This document shows positions 25,221 to 33,502 of a stretch of 64,000 bases of DNA, piece after piece. Source of the DNA: Streptomyces fagopyri. GTDB taxonomy: Bacteria > Actinomycetota > Actinomycetes > Streptomycetales > Streptomycetaceae. Both the position numbers and the translations under genes were made by a program. The stretch lies in assembly GCF_009498275.1 (NCBI RefSeq), contig NZ_CP045643.1, positions 310,001-374,000 of the forward strand, in the 5' to 3' direction. The first letter of the stretch is position 1; every line of letters starts with the position of its first letter. Below the pieces are notes generated by a model, which saw nothing but the letters and a program-made list of their open reading frames with translations, was not told the origin of the DNA and did no database searches.

Positions 25221-25785
25221 GCGCGACCCGCACAGGTTACGGAGCGTTTTCGCGTATGCGCGGATCAGGCGCGCCGGCCTCGTGCGGGAACCGGACGCGC
25301 CGGGCGAACCCGCCTGCCTCTCGGGGGCTGATCGGCCGGTCTCCACGATGGCCAGGACCGTCCGGGGAGACGGATCAAGCAACGCTGGAAAGTACGCACA
25401 CGGCAGCGCGGGCCGGTACAGGAAGAACATGCCGCAGGTAGGGCGGTGTCGGCGACGCTCATCGCAGCGCCCGCCAACGCATGCAGCAGCAGCGACGGAG
25501 AGCCGGAAACCGTCCGCGTCATGACCACGCGAACCGATACCGCACGCAACACCTGGCGACGACGAACCCGCCCAGCAGGATCGGCCGCTCGCGGGTTCCA
25601 GGCACCTCCGGCATGTGGCGCGAGGGTCGGCGGCCATGCGGGCGCAGTCGATGCTGTTGACCGGGACCGGCAGGTCGTAGGGTCGTCGGCTCGGCCGGTC
25701 ACCATGGTGTGGCGGGGTGCGGTCGTGGGTGCGGCAGGAGTTCGCCCGGTCCGCGGCCGGCACCGCCCTGCCGGCCGCACCGCTG
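25221..25785. other. No supported gene
   Basis: The region lies beyond the terminator and the 3' end of the minus-strand TetR gene. Open frames are present on both strands but carry no motif or start signal. Confidence 0.45.
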
Positions 25786-26349
25786 TCACATGGCGCGCAA
25801 GCCCCGGTCGGCAAAAGCAATGAGCCATTCGAAGCTCTTGTCGATGTCGGTGCTCCACTTGAAGCCGCCTGCCGCTTCCAGGGTGGCGAAGCCGTGGCAG
25901 AGGCTTCGAAACATGCGCAGGGCGTGGTCCATGTCGGACTCGTCGATCCCGTAGCCGCGCAGAACGGCCCGGAACACATCGAACAGCCGTTGGGCGGCAA
26001 GGGCCATCGGGTCGTCGGGACCAGTGGGTTCCATGCCGGTCGTCGCGGCATAGCGGCCGGGATGGGCGATCACGAGGGTGCGGAAGGCGCGCAGCGCGGC
26101 GGCCAGGGCGTCACGGCCCGCGACTCCCTGGACTGCGGCGCCGACGGCGTCGGCGGCCTGGTCCGTCGCCAGCGCGGCGATGCGCCGGACGAGGTCCTCC
26201 TGACCGCCCACATGCTTGTACAGGGACGGCGTGCGCACGCCCAGGCGCTCGGCCAGCAGCGCCATGGTCAGGCGGCCGAGGCCTACCTCGTCGGCGAGGT
26301 CGGCGCCGGCCGCGACCACGGTCGCGGAGTCCAGACCCGCCCTAGGCAC
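25786..26349 (-). CDS. TetR-family repressor with WHG-type C-terminal domain
   Basis: This is a 187-residue protein. The HTH lies within residues 8-55 (LGRLTMALLAERLGVRTPSLY, KHVGGQEDL). The C-terminal half (FRTLVIAHPGRYAAT, LRMFRSLCHGFATLEAAGGF) matches the TetR_C domain with the WHG-like signature. Its start overlaps the stop of the upstream alpha/beta hydrolase by eight bases, so the two are translated from one mRNA. The paired inverted repeats at 27216-27250 in front of the hydrolase are the expected autoregulatory operators. The ligand is probably related to the hydrolase substrate. Confidence 0.88.
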   Translation of the reverse strand: MPRAGLDSATVVAAGADLADEVGLGRLTMALLAERLGVRTPSLYKHVGGQEDLVRRIAALATDQAADAVGAAVQGVAGRDALAAALRAFRTLVIAHPGRYAATTGMEPTGPDDPMALAAQRLFDVFRAVLRGYGIDESDMDHALRMFRSLCHGFATLEAAGGFKWSTDIDKSFEWLIAFADRGLRAM

Positions 26350-27178
26350 GGGCAGCGTCCGTTCGCAGGAAGGGGAGCATGAGCGAAACCACCTGATCAG
26401 GGTACTGGTCGTGCGGGTAGTGCCCGGCGCCTTCGATCATTTCGAGACGTCCGAGGCCGGTGGGCAGGTCCTCGACGATCGCAACACCTTCGGCGTGCGG
26501 GTCGGACCAGTCGGGATCGTCGGTGCCCATCACGACCAGGACCGGGCAGCGCACGTTGCCGAGCTGGTCGCCGGCATCGGTGGGCGTGGTGCGGCCCATG
26601 CCCTGCAGGGCCTTCATCCGGCCCGGCTCGCGCAGCATCGCCTCGACGCGGCCGACCCGCTCGTCGAAGTCGGCCGGCTTCACCCCGGGGTAGGCCACCT
26701 CCAGATAGGAGCGCCACGCCGGAACACTGCCCAGCATGATGGCGCGCATCAGCCGCAGCATGCCCTGCCGCACGCGCTTGCTCCGCAGATCGCCCAGACC
26801 CATCGACTGCTTACGGGTGAAGGGCCCCAGCTCGACCACCGCGGTGACCAGCTCCGGTTCCCGCGCCGCGGCGATGGTGGCGGCACCGCCGGAGATCGAG
26901 TGCCCGACGAGCACCGCCGGGCCGCCCAGGTGCCTGATCACGGCGAGCAGGTCGTTGGCGATGGCGGTGCGGCTCCAGTCCGGCCAGTCGGCGCTGGACT
27001 CGCCGCAGCCGCGCAGGTCGACGGCGGCGACCCGGTAGCCCGCCGCGATCAGTTGCGGGGTGACGGCACGGTAGGCGGCGCGGTGGTCGCCCATGCCGTG
27101 CGCGAGGACGACCAGCGGGCCGGAGCCCGCCACTTCGTAGGCGATCGTGCCACCGTCGACGGCGAGGTGCTCGGTCAT
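26342..27178 (-). CDS. Alpha/beta-fold hydrolase
   Basis: This is a 278-residue serine hydrolase. ATG 27178 has GGAGG five bases upstream. The oxyanion loop is VVLAHGMGDHRAAYR. The nucleophile elbow VLVGHSISGGAA puts the catalytic Ser near residue 100. VVMGTDDPDW carries the acid, and EGAGHYPHDQYPDQ the catalytic His near the C-terminus. A lid of about 60 residues lies in between. Such enzymes hydrolyse esters, lactones or epoxides; the substrate is not inferable. It forms an operon with the TetR gene downstream and is probably repressed by it, a typical self-contained detoxification pair. Confidence 0.88.
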   Translation of the reverse strand: MTEHLAVDGGTIAYEVAGSGPLVVLAHGMGDHRAAYRAVTPQLIAAGYRVAAVDLRGCGESSADWPDWSRTAIANDLLAVIRHLGGPAVLVGHSISGGAATIAAAREPELVTAVVELGPFTRKQSMGLGDLRSKRVRQGMLRLMRAIMLGSVPAWRSYLEVAYPGVKPADFDERVGRVEAMLREPGRMKALQGMGRTTPTDAGDQLGNVRCPVLVVMGTDDPDWSDPHAEGVAIVEDLPTGLGRLEMIEGAGHYPHDQYPDQVVSLMLPFLRTDAARA

Positions 27179-27215
27179 GATGCCTCCAGGATTAGTGAGC
27201 CCCATCAGCCATGCG

Positions 27216-27250
27216 GCTAATGTTGTTAGCTAAAAGCTAGTGCTATTAGC
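27216..27250. promoter_or_regulatory. Paired TetR operators
   Basis: GCTAATGTTGTTAGC (27216-27230, perfect 5-bp arms) and GCTAGTGCTATTAGC (27236-27250, one arm mismatch) share the 15-bp architecture GCTAR-N5-TTAGC. They are centred 20 bp apart, on the same DNA face, 38-72 bp upstream of the hydrolase start. They are AT-rich against a GC-rich background. Confidence 0.75.
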
Positions 27251-27688
27251 TTGTGATGTCAACGGGAGGACGCCCAAGGGGTGAGGGAGCCCTGCGCTCG
27301 GCGTCGAGTACAGGAGCCGACGAGGGCAAGGCCGGTACCCATGCCGCTGAGGAGCGAGGTGCAGGGGCGGCGTCTCCGACGAGGGCGATGCGGCCTTCGT
27401 GCCCAGTGCTGAACCCGCGAGCCATACGGCCTCCTTCGAGTCCTGATCCTCTACGTCACCAAGCGCTCGTCGCGCTCGCCCAGCACCGCATCGCCACGAC
27501 CGGCCGGCTACAGCAGACGCAGTGCCCGCATACCGGCCTGACAGCCGGCACCGGCAGCCCGGTGCGCCCGGCTACCGCGTTCACCCGTTGGCCGGTTCGT
27601 CACCTTCAGACGGAAGACTCAAGGATCAGTGATCGTCAACGGTGCGATCACAGGGGAACCGCAGGTTAGGTTGTGGTCGGAGGTGACC
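27251..27688. other. Intergenic between divergent genes
   Basis: A plus-strand frame (27253-27669) lacks a start signal and motif. No gene is supported; promoters for the LuxR gene and possibly the hydrolase operon lie here. Confidence 0.4.
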
Positions 27689-28729
27689 ATGCTGGAAGTT
27701 CTCGGGCTGGACCAGCCGGCCGAGGCGCTGTACATCACCCTGGTCGACAACCCGCCCCTGTCCGTCGCGGAGTTGTGCCGCCGTACCGGCATCGAGCCCG
27801 ACGCCGCCGACACCGCTCTGGTACGGCTGGAGGACGGCGGCCTGATATCCCGACTCCCCGGCAACCCGCCCTCGTACACCGCCCTGCCGCCCGAACACGC
27901 CCTGGAAGTACTCCTGCTCGCTCGCGAGCGCGACATCCACCGGGTGCGGGCCCTGACCGAGCGGCTGACCGAACGGCATCGCGAGGCCCGCCGCGGCCGT
28001 GACTCGACCGCGCTGATCGAGGTCGTCACGGGCCGCGACGGCGTCGCCCGCTGCGGGCAGCAACTGTTCAAACGCGCCGAGCAGGAGCTCCGCGGCATCG
28101 ACGCACCTCCCTACGCCCAGGCCAGCGACGGCGAACGCGTCAATTCCGCCACGGCGTTAGCCGGACGCAGCGTGCGAAGCCGCTTCATCCACGCCCGTGA
28201 CACCCTCAGCAGCCCCGGTGCCGTGGCACGGCTGGAAGCCGACATCATGGCGGGCGAAGAAGTCCGGTTCCTGCCCAAGGCCCCGATGAAACTGATCATC
28301 GCGGACGACCAGGCGGCACTGATCCCGCTGCTGGCCACCCCTCAGGTTCTGGACGCGTGCATACTTGTCCATCCCTCCGCCCTGCTGGACGCGCTGTCCG
28401 CCCTCTTCGAGTCGCTGTGGGAGCAAGCCCAGCCCTACATGCCCGGAACACCTGCGACGAATCGCCCGAACGAGATCGTCAGCGACGAGGAGCGGCGGAT
28501 CATCTCCCTGTTAGCCATGGGCATGTCGGACGAGGCCATCTCCCGGCAACTGCGCATCAGCCACCGCACCGTGCAACGCCGCGTGCACGAGCTGCTCGAC
28601 CGGCTGGGGGCGGCGAGCCGGTTCCAGGCCGGAGTGCTCGCCGCCAGCCGCGGCTGGTGGCAGCCAGATCATGAGCGGGCGGCCGCGCGCCCGGCACTGA
28701 GCGGCGAGCCCGAACTCACGAGCCCGTGA
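27689..28729 (+). CDS. LuxR-type regulator with TrmB-like N-terminal domain
   Basis: This is a 346-residue protein. ATG 27689 follows GGAGGTG. Residues 1-75 form a winged HTH of TrmB/MarR type (LGLDQPAEALYITLV, LCRRTGIEPDAADTALVRLE). The middle 190 residues resemble the effector region of this subgroup (SRFIHARDTLSSPGAVARLE). The C-terminal LuxR/GerE HTH is intact: SDEERRIISLLAMGMSDEAI, SRQLRISHRTVQRRVHELLD, near residues 280-330. No receiver domain. In streptomycetes such orphan regulators often control nearby secreted enzymes. The adjacent convergent sedolisin gene is a possible but unproven target. Confidence 0.88.
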   Translation: MLEVLGLDQPAEALYITLVDNPPLSVAELCRRTGIEPDAADTALVRLEDGGLISRLPGNPPSYTALPPEHALEVLLLARERDIHRVRALTERLTERHREARRGRDSTALIEVVTGRDGVARCGQQLFKRAEQELRGIDAPPYAQASDGERVNSATALAGRSVRSRFIHARDTLSSPGAVARLEADIMAGEEVRFLPKAPMKLIIADDQAALIPLLATPQVLDACILVHPSALLDALSALFESLWEQAQPYMPGTPATNRPNEIVSDEERRIISLLAMGMSDEAISRQLRISHRTVQRRVHELLDRLGAASRFQAGVLAASRGWWQPDHERAAARPALSGEPELTSP

Positions 28730-28816
28730 GCCGTGATGCACAACCCGGCCGTATCCCGACCGGCACCTCGCTCACCACCGGACCGCGGCCGGCCGGGCAC
28801 CCCCGTCGGCCCCATC

Positions 28817-31800
28817 TCACCTCGACCGCAGACGGAAGTCCGACGTGACCGCTCCCCCCTTCACCAGCCGAACCGGCCTTGTCACCGGCCGGTAGCCAGC
28901 GGCCGACACGACCACCCGGACCGGGCCACCCTTCACCGCCAACCATGCGGAGTAGGTACCGTCCAGAGCCGTGGCCACGGTCATCGCGCCGTTCGCTCCG
29001 TCCACCTCGACGGCGGCGCCCCCCAGCGGCGCGGCCGTACCACCGGACGTCCTACCGGTGACGGTCCCGGTCAGGCGGCCCCAGCCGGCCGGCGGCACCA
29101 CTGTCATGGTCACCGGCAGCGACACCGCGCCGTACGGGGTGTCGGTGTCGACGACGAGCGCGGCCCGGTGGGTGCGGGCGTCGGCGGCGGTCATCGCCCC
29201 GGCGTCGAGGGTCAGCCGTATCCGGGCCGATCCGTGCGCCTTGACGGTCAGTTTCCTGGCCGACTCCGCGATCCACGGCACGTCGCCGTGCGCCTGGTCC
29301 CAGCCCGGCAGTTCACGTACGGCCGACTGCGGCACGCTGTACGCGTCCATGCCGCCGACGGCGAACCAGCCTGGTGCCGATTGAGCGCCGAGCACGGGTT
29401 CGGCCAGATTGGGCAGCGCCGACCAGGTGTCGGTGGCCGGGTCGTAGGTGTGCGCCTCGTTGGTCAGCACTCCTGCGCTCACCTCGAAGCCCCCCGCCAC
29501 CAGCAGTTGGCCGTCGGCAGCCGTCCCGGTGGCGCCCCAGACGTCGGCCGGGGCATCGGCCACCCGGTGCCAGGTCCCGGCCTCCGGGTCCAGCGCGTAG
29601 GTGTGGTCGGTGTCCTGCGGGGTGTGGCCGTTGGGTTCGTAGGCACCGCCCGTGCAGTAGGCCACTCCGTCGGCTGCGCCGCACACCGGGTACGAGATCG
29701 GTTCCGGGTAGGGCGCCCCGGCCGACCAGGTGTCGGTGGCCGGGTCATAGACCTGGATGTCGTCGGTGCCGCAGTTGATCCGGTCGCAGCCGCCGATGAC
29801 GTACAGCCGGTCACCGAGGACCACCGAGCCGGCAGCGCCGTACCCCTTGGGCGCGTCGGCGATCTGCGACCAGGTGTCGGTGGGCGGGTCGTAGACCTCG
29901 CTGCCCGCGATGGGCGCGCCCGCGGCGTCACGGCCGCCCGTGACATACAACTTGCCGCGGATGAAGCCATAGGCGGGGCCGAGCCGCTTGGTCGCCGGGG
30001 CGGTGAGCGTGCGCCAGCTCGCGGTGCCGGGATCGTAGGCGGAGAACGCGCCGCTGAACTGGCCTCCCGGTGCCTCCCCGAGACCGGCGTACAGTGTGCC
30101 GCCGTCGACCGCGGCGATTCCTCCGAAAGTCCCGGTCGGCAGGTCGGTCAGCGCCGACCATGCCTGTCCGGCCCGGGAACCGGGGTCGGACGCCGGCCCG
30201 GCCGCAGTGTGCAGCAGGGTGTTCGGCGTGAGTGCGGCCTTGGTGTGCCGAGCGGGAGCGCCGGCCGAGGACGCCGAAGGGCCGCCGAGTCGCTGTTCTC
30301 CGAGCGAGACGTCGGCGGGCGAACCGCCGGTGTTGTGGATCGTCACCGTGACGCTCCTGCTGTCGCCCCAGGGCACGTTGGCCGCCACCGCCGGGACGTC
30401 GTAGCGCAGTTGTGCTGGATGCAGTGTGAAGTCCGCCGTGGTGACGGCGTCGGGCCGCACCCTGGCTGTGCCGGTCACGGGCGGGTAGCCGAAGCCGGGA
30501 AGGCCCGCGGTGAACTTCCGGGTGCCCGTGTGTGAGGAGAACAGCCAGTACAGACCCTCGCCTCGCGCCGGATCGCCCGGCGAGGCCACCATGCGTCCGC
30601 TGTCGGCGGGCACCGCCGCAGCGGCGACGGACGCGCCGAGGACGCCGTGTCCGGTGTTGGCGTCGTCGACCCGTCCGACCAGCAGTCCGCCGGGCCGGGT
30701 GACCAGGACCGGGGTGCCCACGCTCACGTCGTCGATCTGCCAGATGCCGGTCAGGGAGCCGGTGAAGTGGAATCTGATGCGCACGGACTTCTTGCCCGCG
30801 TACCGGGTCAGGGGCACCGTCTCGTGTGCGGGTCCGGCGACGATGTCGGTGTGGTGCCACAGCGTGGTCCAGGTCGCGCCGCCGTCGGTGCTCGCGTCCA
30901 CGTCGGCGGTCAGGTCACCGACTCGGTACAGCGAGGGCAGTGCCGTGTCGAACTGCAGCTCGGGGGCCCGTTCGGCGCTGAAGTCGTAGGCAGGACTGAT
31001 GAGTTCGGTGTCGGCGGGCGCCCAGCCCAGGGCGAAGTCGTCCACCTCGGCGAAGCGGCCGGTGGCGCCGGTCTGGTTGCCTCGGTTGAGCGGGTCGTCG
31101 AACTGCCAGCCGCCGGCTGCGGTGTTGTTGCGGACCGTCCACCCTTCGGGCGTGGCCGTGGTCGCGAAGTGCTGGGCCTCACCACCGTGGTAGGTCATCT
31201 CGTATCCGGGCGGAAGTGTTCCCGTGGTCTCGAGCGAGAGTGTCAGATTCGCGGTCCGCGCGGCGGAGCGCACCGGGACGGTGATGGCGGCGGGCCGGTA
31301 GCCGGGGTAGAGCGCCGTGGCGTGCAGTGTGTAGGTGCGGCCCTCGGGCACGCGGACCGCGTACCGGCCACTCGCCGGGTCGGTGAAGAACGTGCCGGGC
31401 ACGCCGTCGATGGTGAGCCGGGCGTAGACACCCCAGCCGTGCTGACCGCCGTCGCGGACGGTGCCGGACAGGGTCTGCGCGGGCACCCCGGTCAGCGCCG
31501 TGCTCTTGGCCAGCGTGGCGCCGTCGTCCACGCGTACCGTGCCCAGGTCACTGTCCCTGTAGCCGAACGCACTGACCGTCAGCGGGTACGCGCCGGCCGG
31601 CACGTCCAGGCGGTATCCGCCTTGGGCGTCGGTGGACGCCCGGTAGGCGCCGAGGGTGACGGTGGCGCCGGGCACCGGCCGGCCGGTGCCCGCGTCGGTG
31701 ACCGAGCCGGAGACCGTGCCGTGCGGGCCGGGCCGGAAGGCGATGGTGCCGTCCGGCGTGCCCAGCCCGCTCGGTCCGTCGTAGCCGGGCTGCGCGGAGC

Positions 31801-33061
31801 AGGTGAAGGCGGGGGTGCACTCGGGCGTCGGGCCGTGGCCGCACACCGAGCGGTCCGCGCAGCTGGCGTCGTCGCCCTGGGTCACGTCGTGCAGGGCTCC
31901 GGACGTCTGGTAGGGGTAGGCGGCCGGGTACGTTCCGGCGACGGGGGTACCGGCCAGCGCGTACACGCCGGCGATGATGGGTGCGGAGGCGCTGGTGCCG
32001 CCGTAGACGTTCCAGCCGCCGTCGGAGAAGGAGTTGTAGACCGCCACGCCGGTGGCCGGGTCCGCGACGGCGCTGACGTCCGCCACCGACCGGCCGGCGC
32101 AGTCCACGGTCGCCTGGAAGGCGGGTTTGGGCTCGACGTCGGAGCAGCCCGATCCGGGAGCGCCCCAGTGCTGCTGACCGCCGCCGTCGATGGTGGTGGC
32201 GTTCCACACCGATTCGTTCCAGCCGCGTGTGCTGCCGTCGCGCACCAGGGAGGTGCCGCCCACCGCGGTGACGTACGGCGAAGAGGCCGGATAGCTGGTG
32301 CCGTAGCCGTTGTCACCGGAGCTGAAGACGACCGCGACTCCCGGATGGTTGAAGTATGCCTCGTCGTAGGCGAGTTGGCTGGCATCGTCGCCGTAGCCGC
32401 CCCATGAGTTGGAGACGTACCGCGCCCCCAGGGACACGGCGGTGTTCTCGGCCGCGCCCAGGTCGTCGGAGGACGCGGTGTCGGCTTCGACGAGCAGGAG
32501 GTGCGCGTTCGGTGCGATCGCGGAGACCATGTCGAGATCGAGGGATATCTCCCCGGCCCAGCCGTCGTCGGCGGCCGGGTAGGTGGTGCCACCGCGCTCG
32601 TCCACCTTGCGGAAACAGCCGTTGCCCGACGTGCAGGCCGGCAACCCGTACTGCTGCCGGTAGACGGCGAGATCGGCCTCGGCGCCGGGATTGTCGTAGG
32701 CGTCGACGATGGCGATCGTGGCCCCCTCGCCGCCGTCCGCGCGCAGGCCGTAGGCCGCGCGCAGGTCGGCCGGGGAGTAGCCGTCGGGGGCCGCTTGGCC
32801 GACCGCGGCGCGGCGCAGGCCGAGTGCGGCGCGGACGTCGGTGCGGCGCAGGGCGAAGCAGGTGAACGAGCCGGGTCTGGGTGTGCCGCAGGCGGCCTCG
32901 GCGGAGACGCCGGCCGGCTCCGGAGCGGACGCGGCTGCCGCGAAGGCGTGTTGGGGCAGCAGCGCCATCAGGACCGCGAGGACGGTGACGGCCATGGCCG
33001 CGACGGACCGGTGTCGGGACGGTCTGCGCCACCGGGGTCCGGCGAGCGATCTGTGCGACAA
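28817..33061 (-). CDS. Giant secreted sedolisin (S53) peptidase with carboxypeptidase-regulatory-like and kelch domains
   Basis: This is a 1414-residue protein. TTG 33061 with GGAG upstream starts directly before a signal peptide ending near HAFA-AAAS. The peptidase domain begins at about residue 80 (YSPADLRAAYGLRADGG). The S53 triad is visible: Glu171 and Asp175 in WAGEISLDLDM, Asp near 250 in SSGDNGYG, and Ser357 in YGGTSASAP. The calcium-site region (GYDGPSGLGTP) follows. Behind it are carboxypeptidase-regulatory-like beta-sandwiches (SGSVTDAGTGRPVPGATV), a jelly-roll-like module, kelch repeats (EVYDPPTDTWSQIADAPK, LYVIGG), and a final regulatory-like domain. The usual 180-residue propeptide is lacking. 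It is probably an acid-tolerant extracellular endopeptidase. A longer upstream frame (to 33334) is untranslated leader. Confidence 0.9.
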   Translation of the reverse strand: MSHRSLAGPRWRRPSRHRSVAAMAVTVLAVLMALLPQHAFAAAASAPEPAGVSAEAACGTPRPGSFTCFALRRTDVRAALGLRRAAVGQAAPDGYSPADLRAAYGLRADGGEGATIAIVDAYDNPGAEADLAVYRQQYGLPACTSGNGCFRKVDERGGTTYPAADDGWAGEISLDLDMVSAIAPNAHLLLVEADTASSDDLGAAENTAVSLGARYVSNSWGGYGDDASQLAYDEAYFNHPGVAVVFSSGDNGYGTSYPASSPYVTAVGGTSLVRDGSTRGWNESVWNATTIDGGGQQHWGAPGSGCSDVEPKPAFQATVDCAGRSVADVSAVADPATGVAVYNSFSDGGWNVYGGTSASAPIIAGVYALAGTPVAGTYPAAYPYQTSGALHDVTQGDDASCADRSVCGHGPTPECTPAFTCSAQPGYDGPSGLGTPDGTIAFRPGPHGTVSGSVTDAGTGRPVPGATVTLGAYRASTDAQGGYRLDVPAGAYPLTVSAFGYRDSDLGTVRVDDGATLAKSTALTGVPAQTLSGTVRDGGQHGWGVYARLTIDGVPGTFFTDPASGRYAVRVPEGRTYTLHATALYPGYRPAAITVPVRSAARTANLTLSLETTGTLPPGYEMTYHGGEAQHFATTATPEGWTVRNNTAAGGWQFDDPLNRGNQTGATGRFAEVDDFALGWAPADTELISPAYDFSAERAPELQFDTALPSLYRVGDLTADVDASTDGGATWTTLWHHTDIVAGPAHETVPLTRYAGKKSVRIRFHFTGSLTGIWQIDDVSVGTPVLVTRPGGLLVGRVDDANTGHGVLGASVAAAAVPADSGRMVASPGDPARGEGLYWLFSSHTGTRKFTAGLPGFGYPPVTGTARVRPDAVTTADFTLHPAQLRYDVPAVAANVPWGDSRSVTVTIHNTGGSPADVSLGEQRLGGPSASSAGAPARHTKAALTPNTLLHTAAGPASDPGSRAGQAWSALTDLPTGTFGGIAAVDGGTLYAGLGEAPGGQFSGAFSAYDPGTASWRTLTAPATKRLGPAYGFIRGKLYVTGGRDAAGAPIAGSEVYDPPTDTWSQIADAPKGYGAAGSVVLGDRLYVIGGCDRINCGTDDIQVYDPATDTWSAGAPYPEPISYPVCGAADGVAYCTGGAYEPNGHTPQDTDHTYALDPEAGTWHRVADAPADVWGATGTAADGQLLVAGGFEVSAGVLTNEAHTYDPATDTWSALPNLAEPVLGAQSAPGWFAVGGMDAYSVPQSAVRELPGWDQAHGDVPWIAESARKLTVKAHGSARIRLTLDAGAMTAADARTHRAALVVDTDTPYGAVSLPVTMTVVPPAGWGRLTGTVTGRTSGGTAAPLGGAAVEVDGANGAMTVATALDGTYSAWLAVKGGPVRVVVSAAGYRPVTRPVRLVKGGAVTSDFRLRSR

Positions 33062-33502
33062 GGACAGCTCCAGGAGGTGACGGGGGCAGGCGGCCCGGCA
33101 TCGTTCGGCACATGGGCGCTCGGCGGAAGAGACGTGTTGACCAGGACAAAAGTCCAACCAGTCGCAGCGGCCGGTCAACGCGGGAAGGTGGCGGTTTGGC
33201 GCCGTGTCGTATTCACGCCTTCGACATATTCCGCCGGGCGGTGGCCCGTAGCTACCACCTGGCGTCCGCTCACCGGACGTGGGAATCGCGCATTCCCTGC
33301 GATACATCCCTGAATCGCGTACGGAAGCGGTCACGACGGCACCTCAGCACTGACGGTGAGTCACCACGGTCACAGAAGGCAACTGATTGACACGTGAATT
33401 ACTGGACCCGCTAATTAGCCCCCGGTGAACACACACGACATTCACCGTCGCCCGAGAGCCGTGTACGGGTCGACCCCTGCAAGCACGCATGGGAGTCACG
33501 CC
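33062..33502. promoter_or_regulatory. Divergent promoter region of the sedolisin pair
   Basis: This is a 440-bp gap serving both protease genes. On the plus side TTGACA (33387-33392) is followed after 17-19 bp by the palindrome GCTAATTAGC (33410-33419), which contains TAATTA and could be both -10 element and operator. The GC content drops markedly around 33340-33420. No promoter was clear for the minus gene. Confidence 0.5.
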
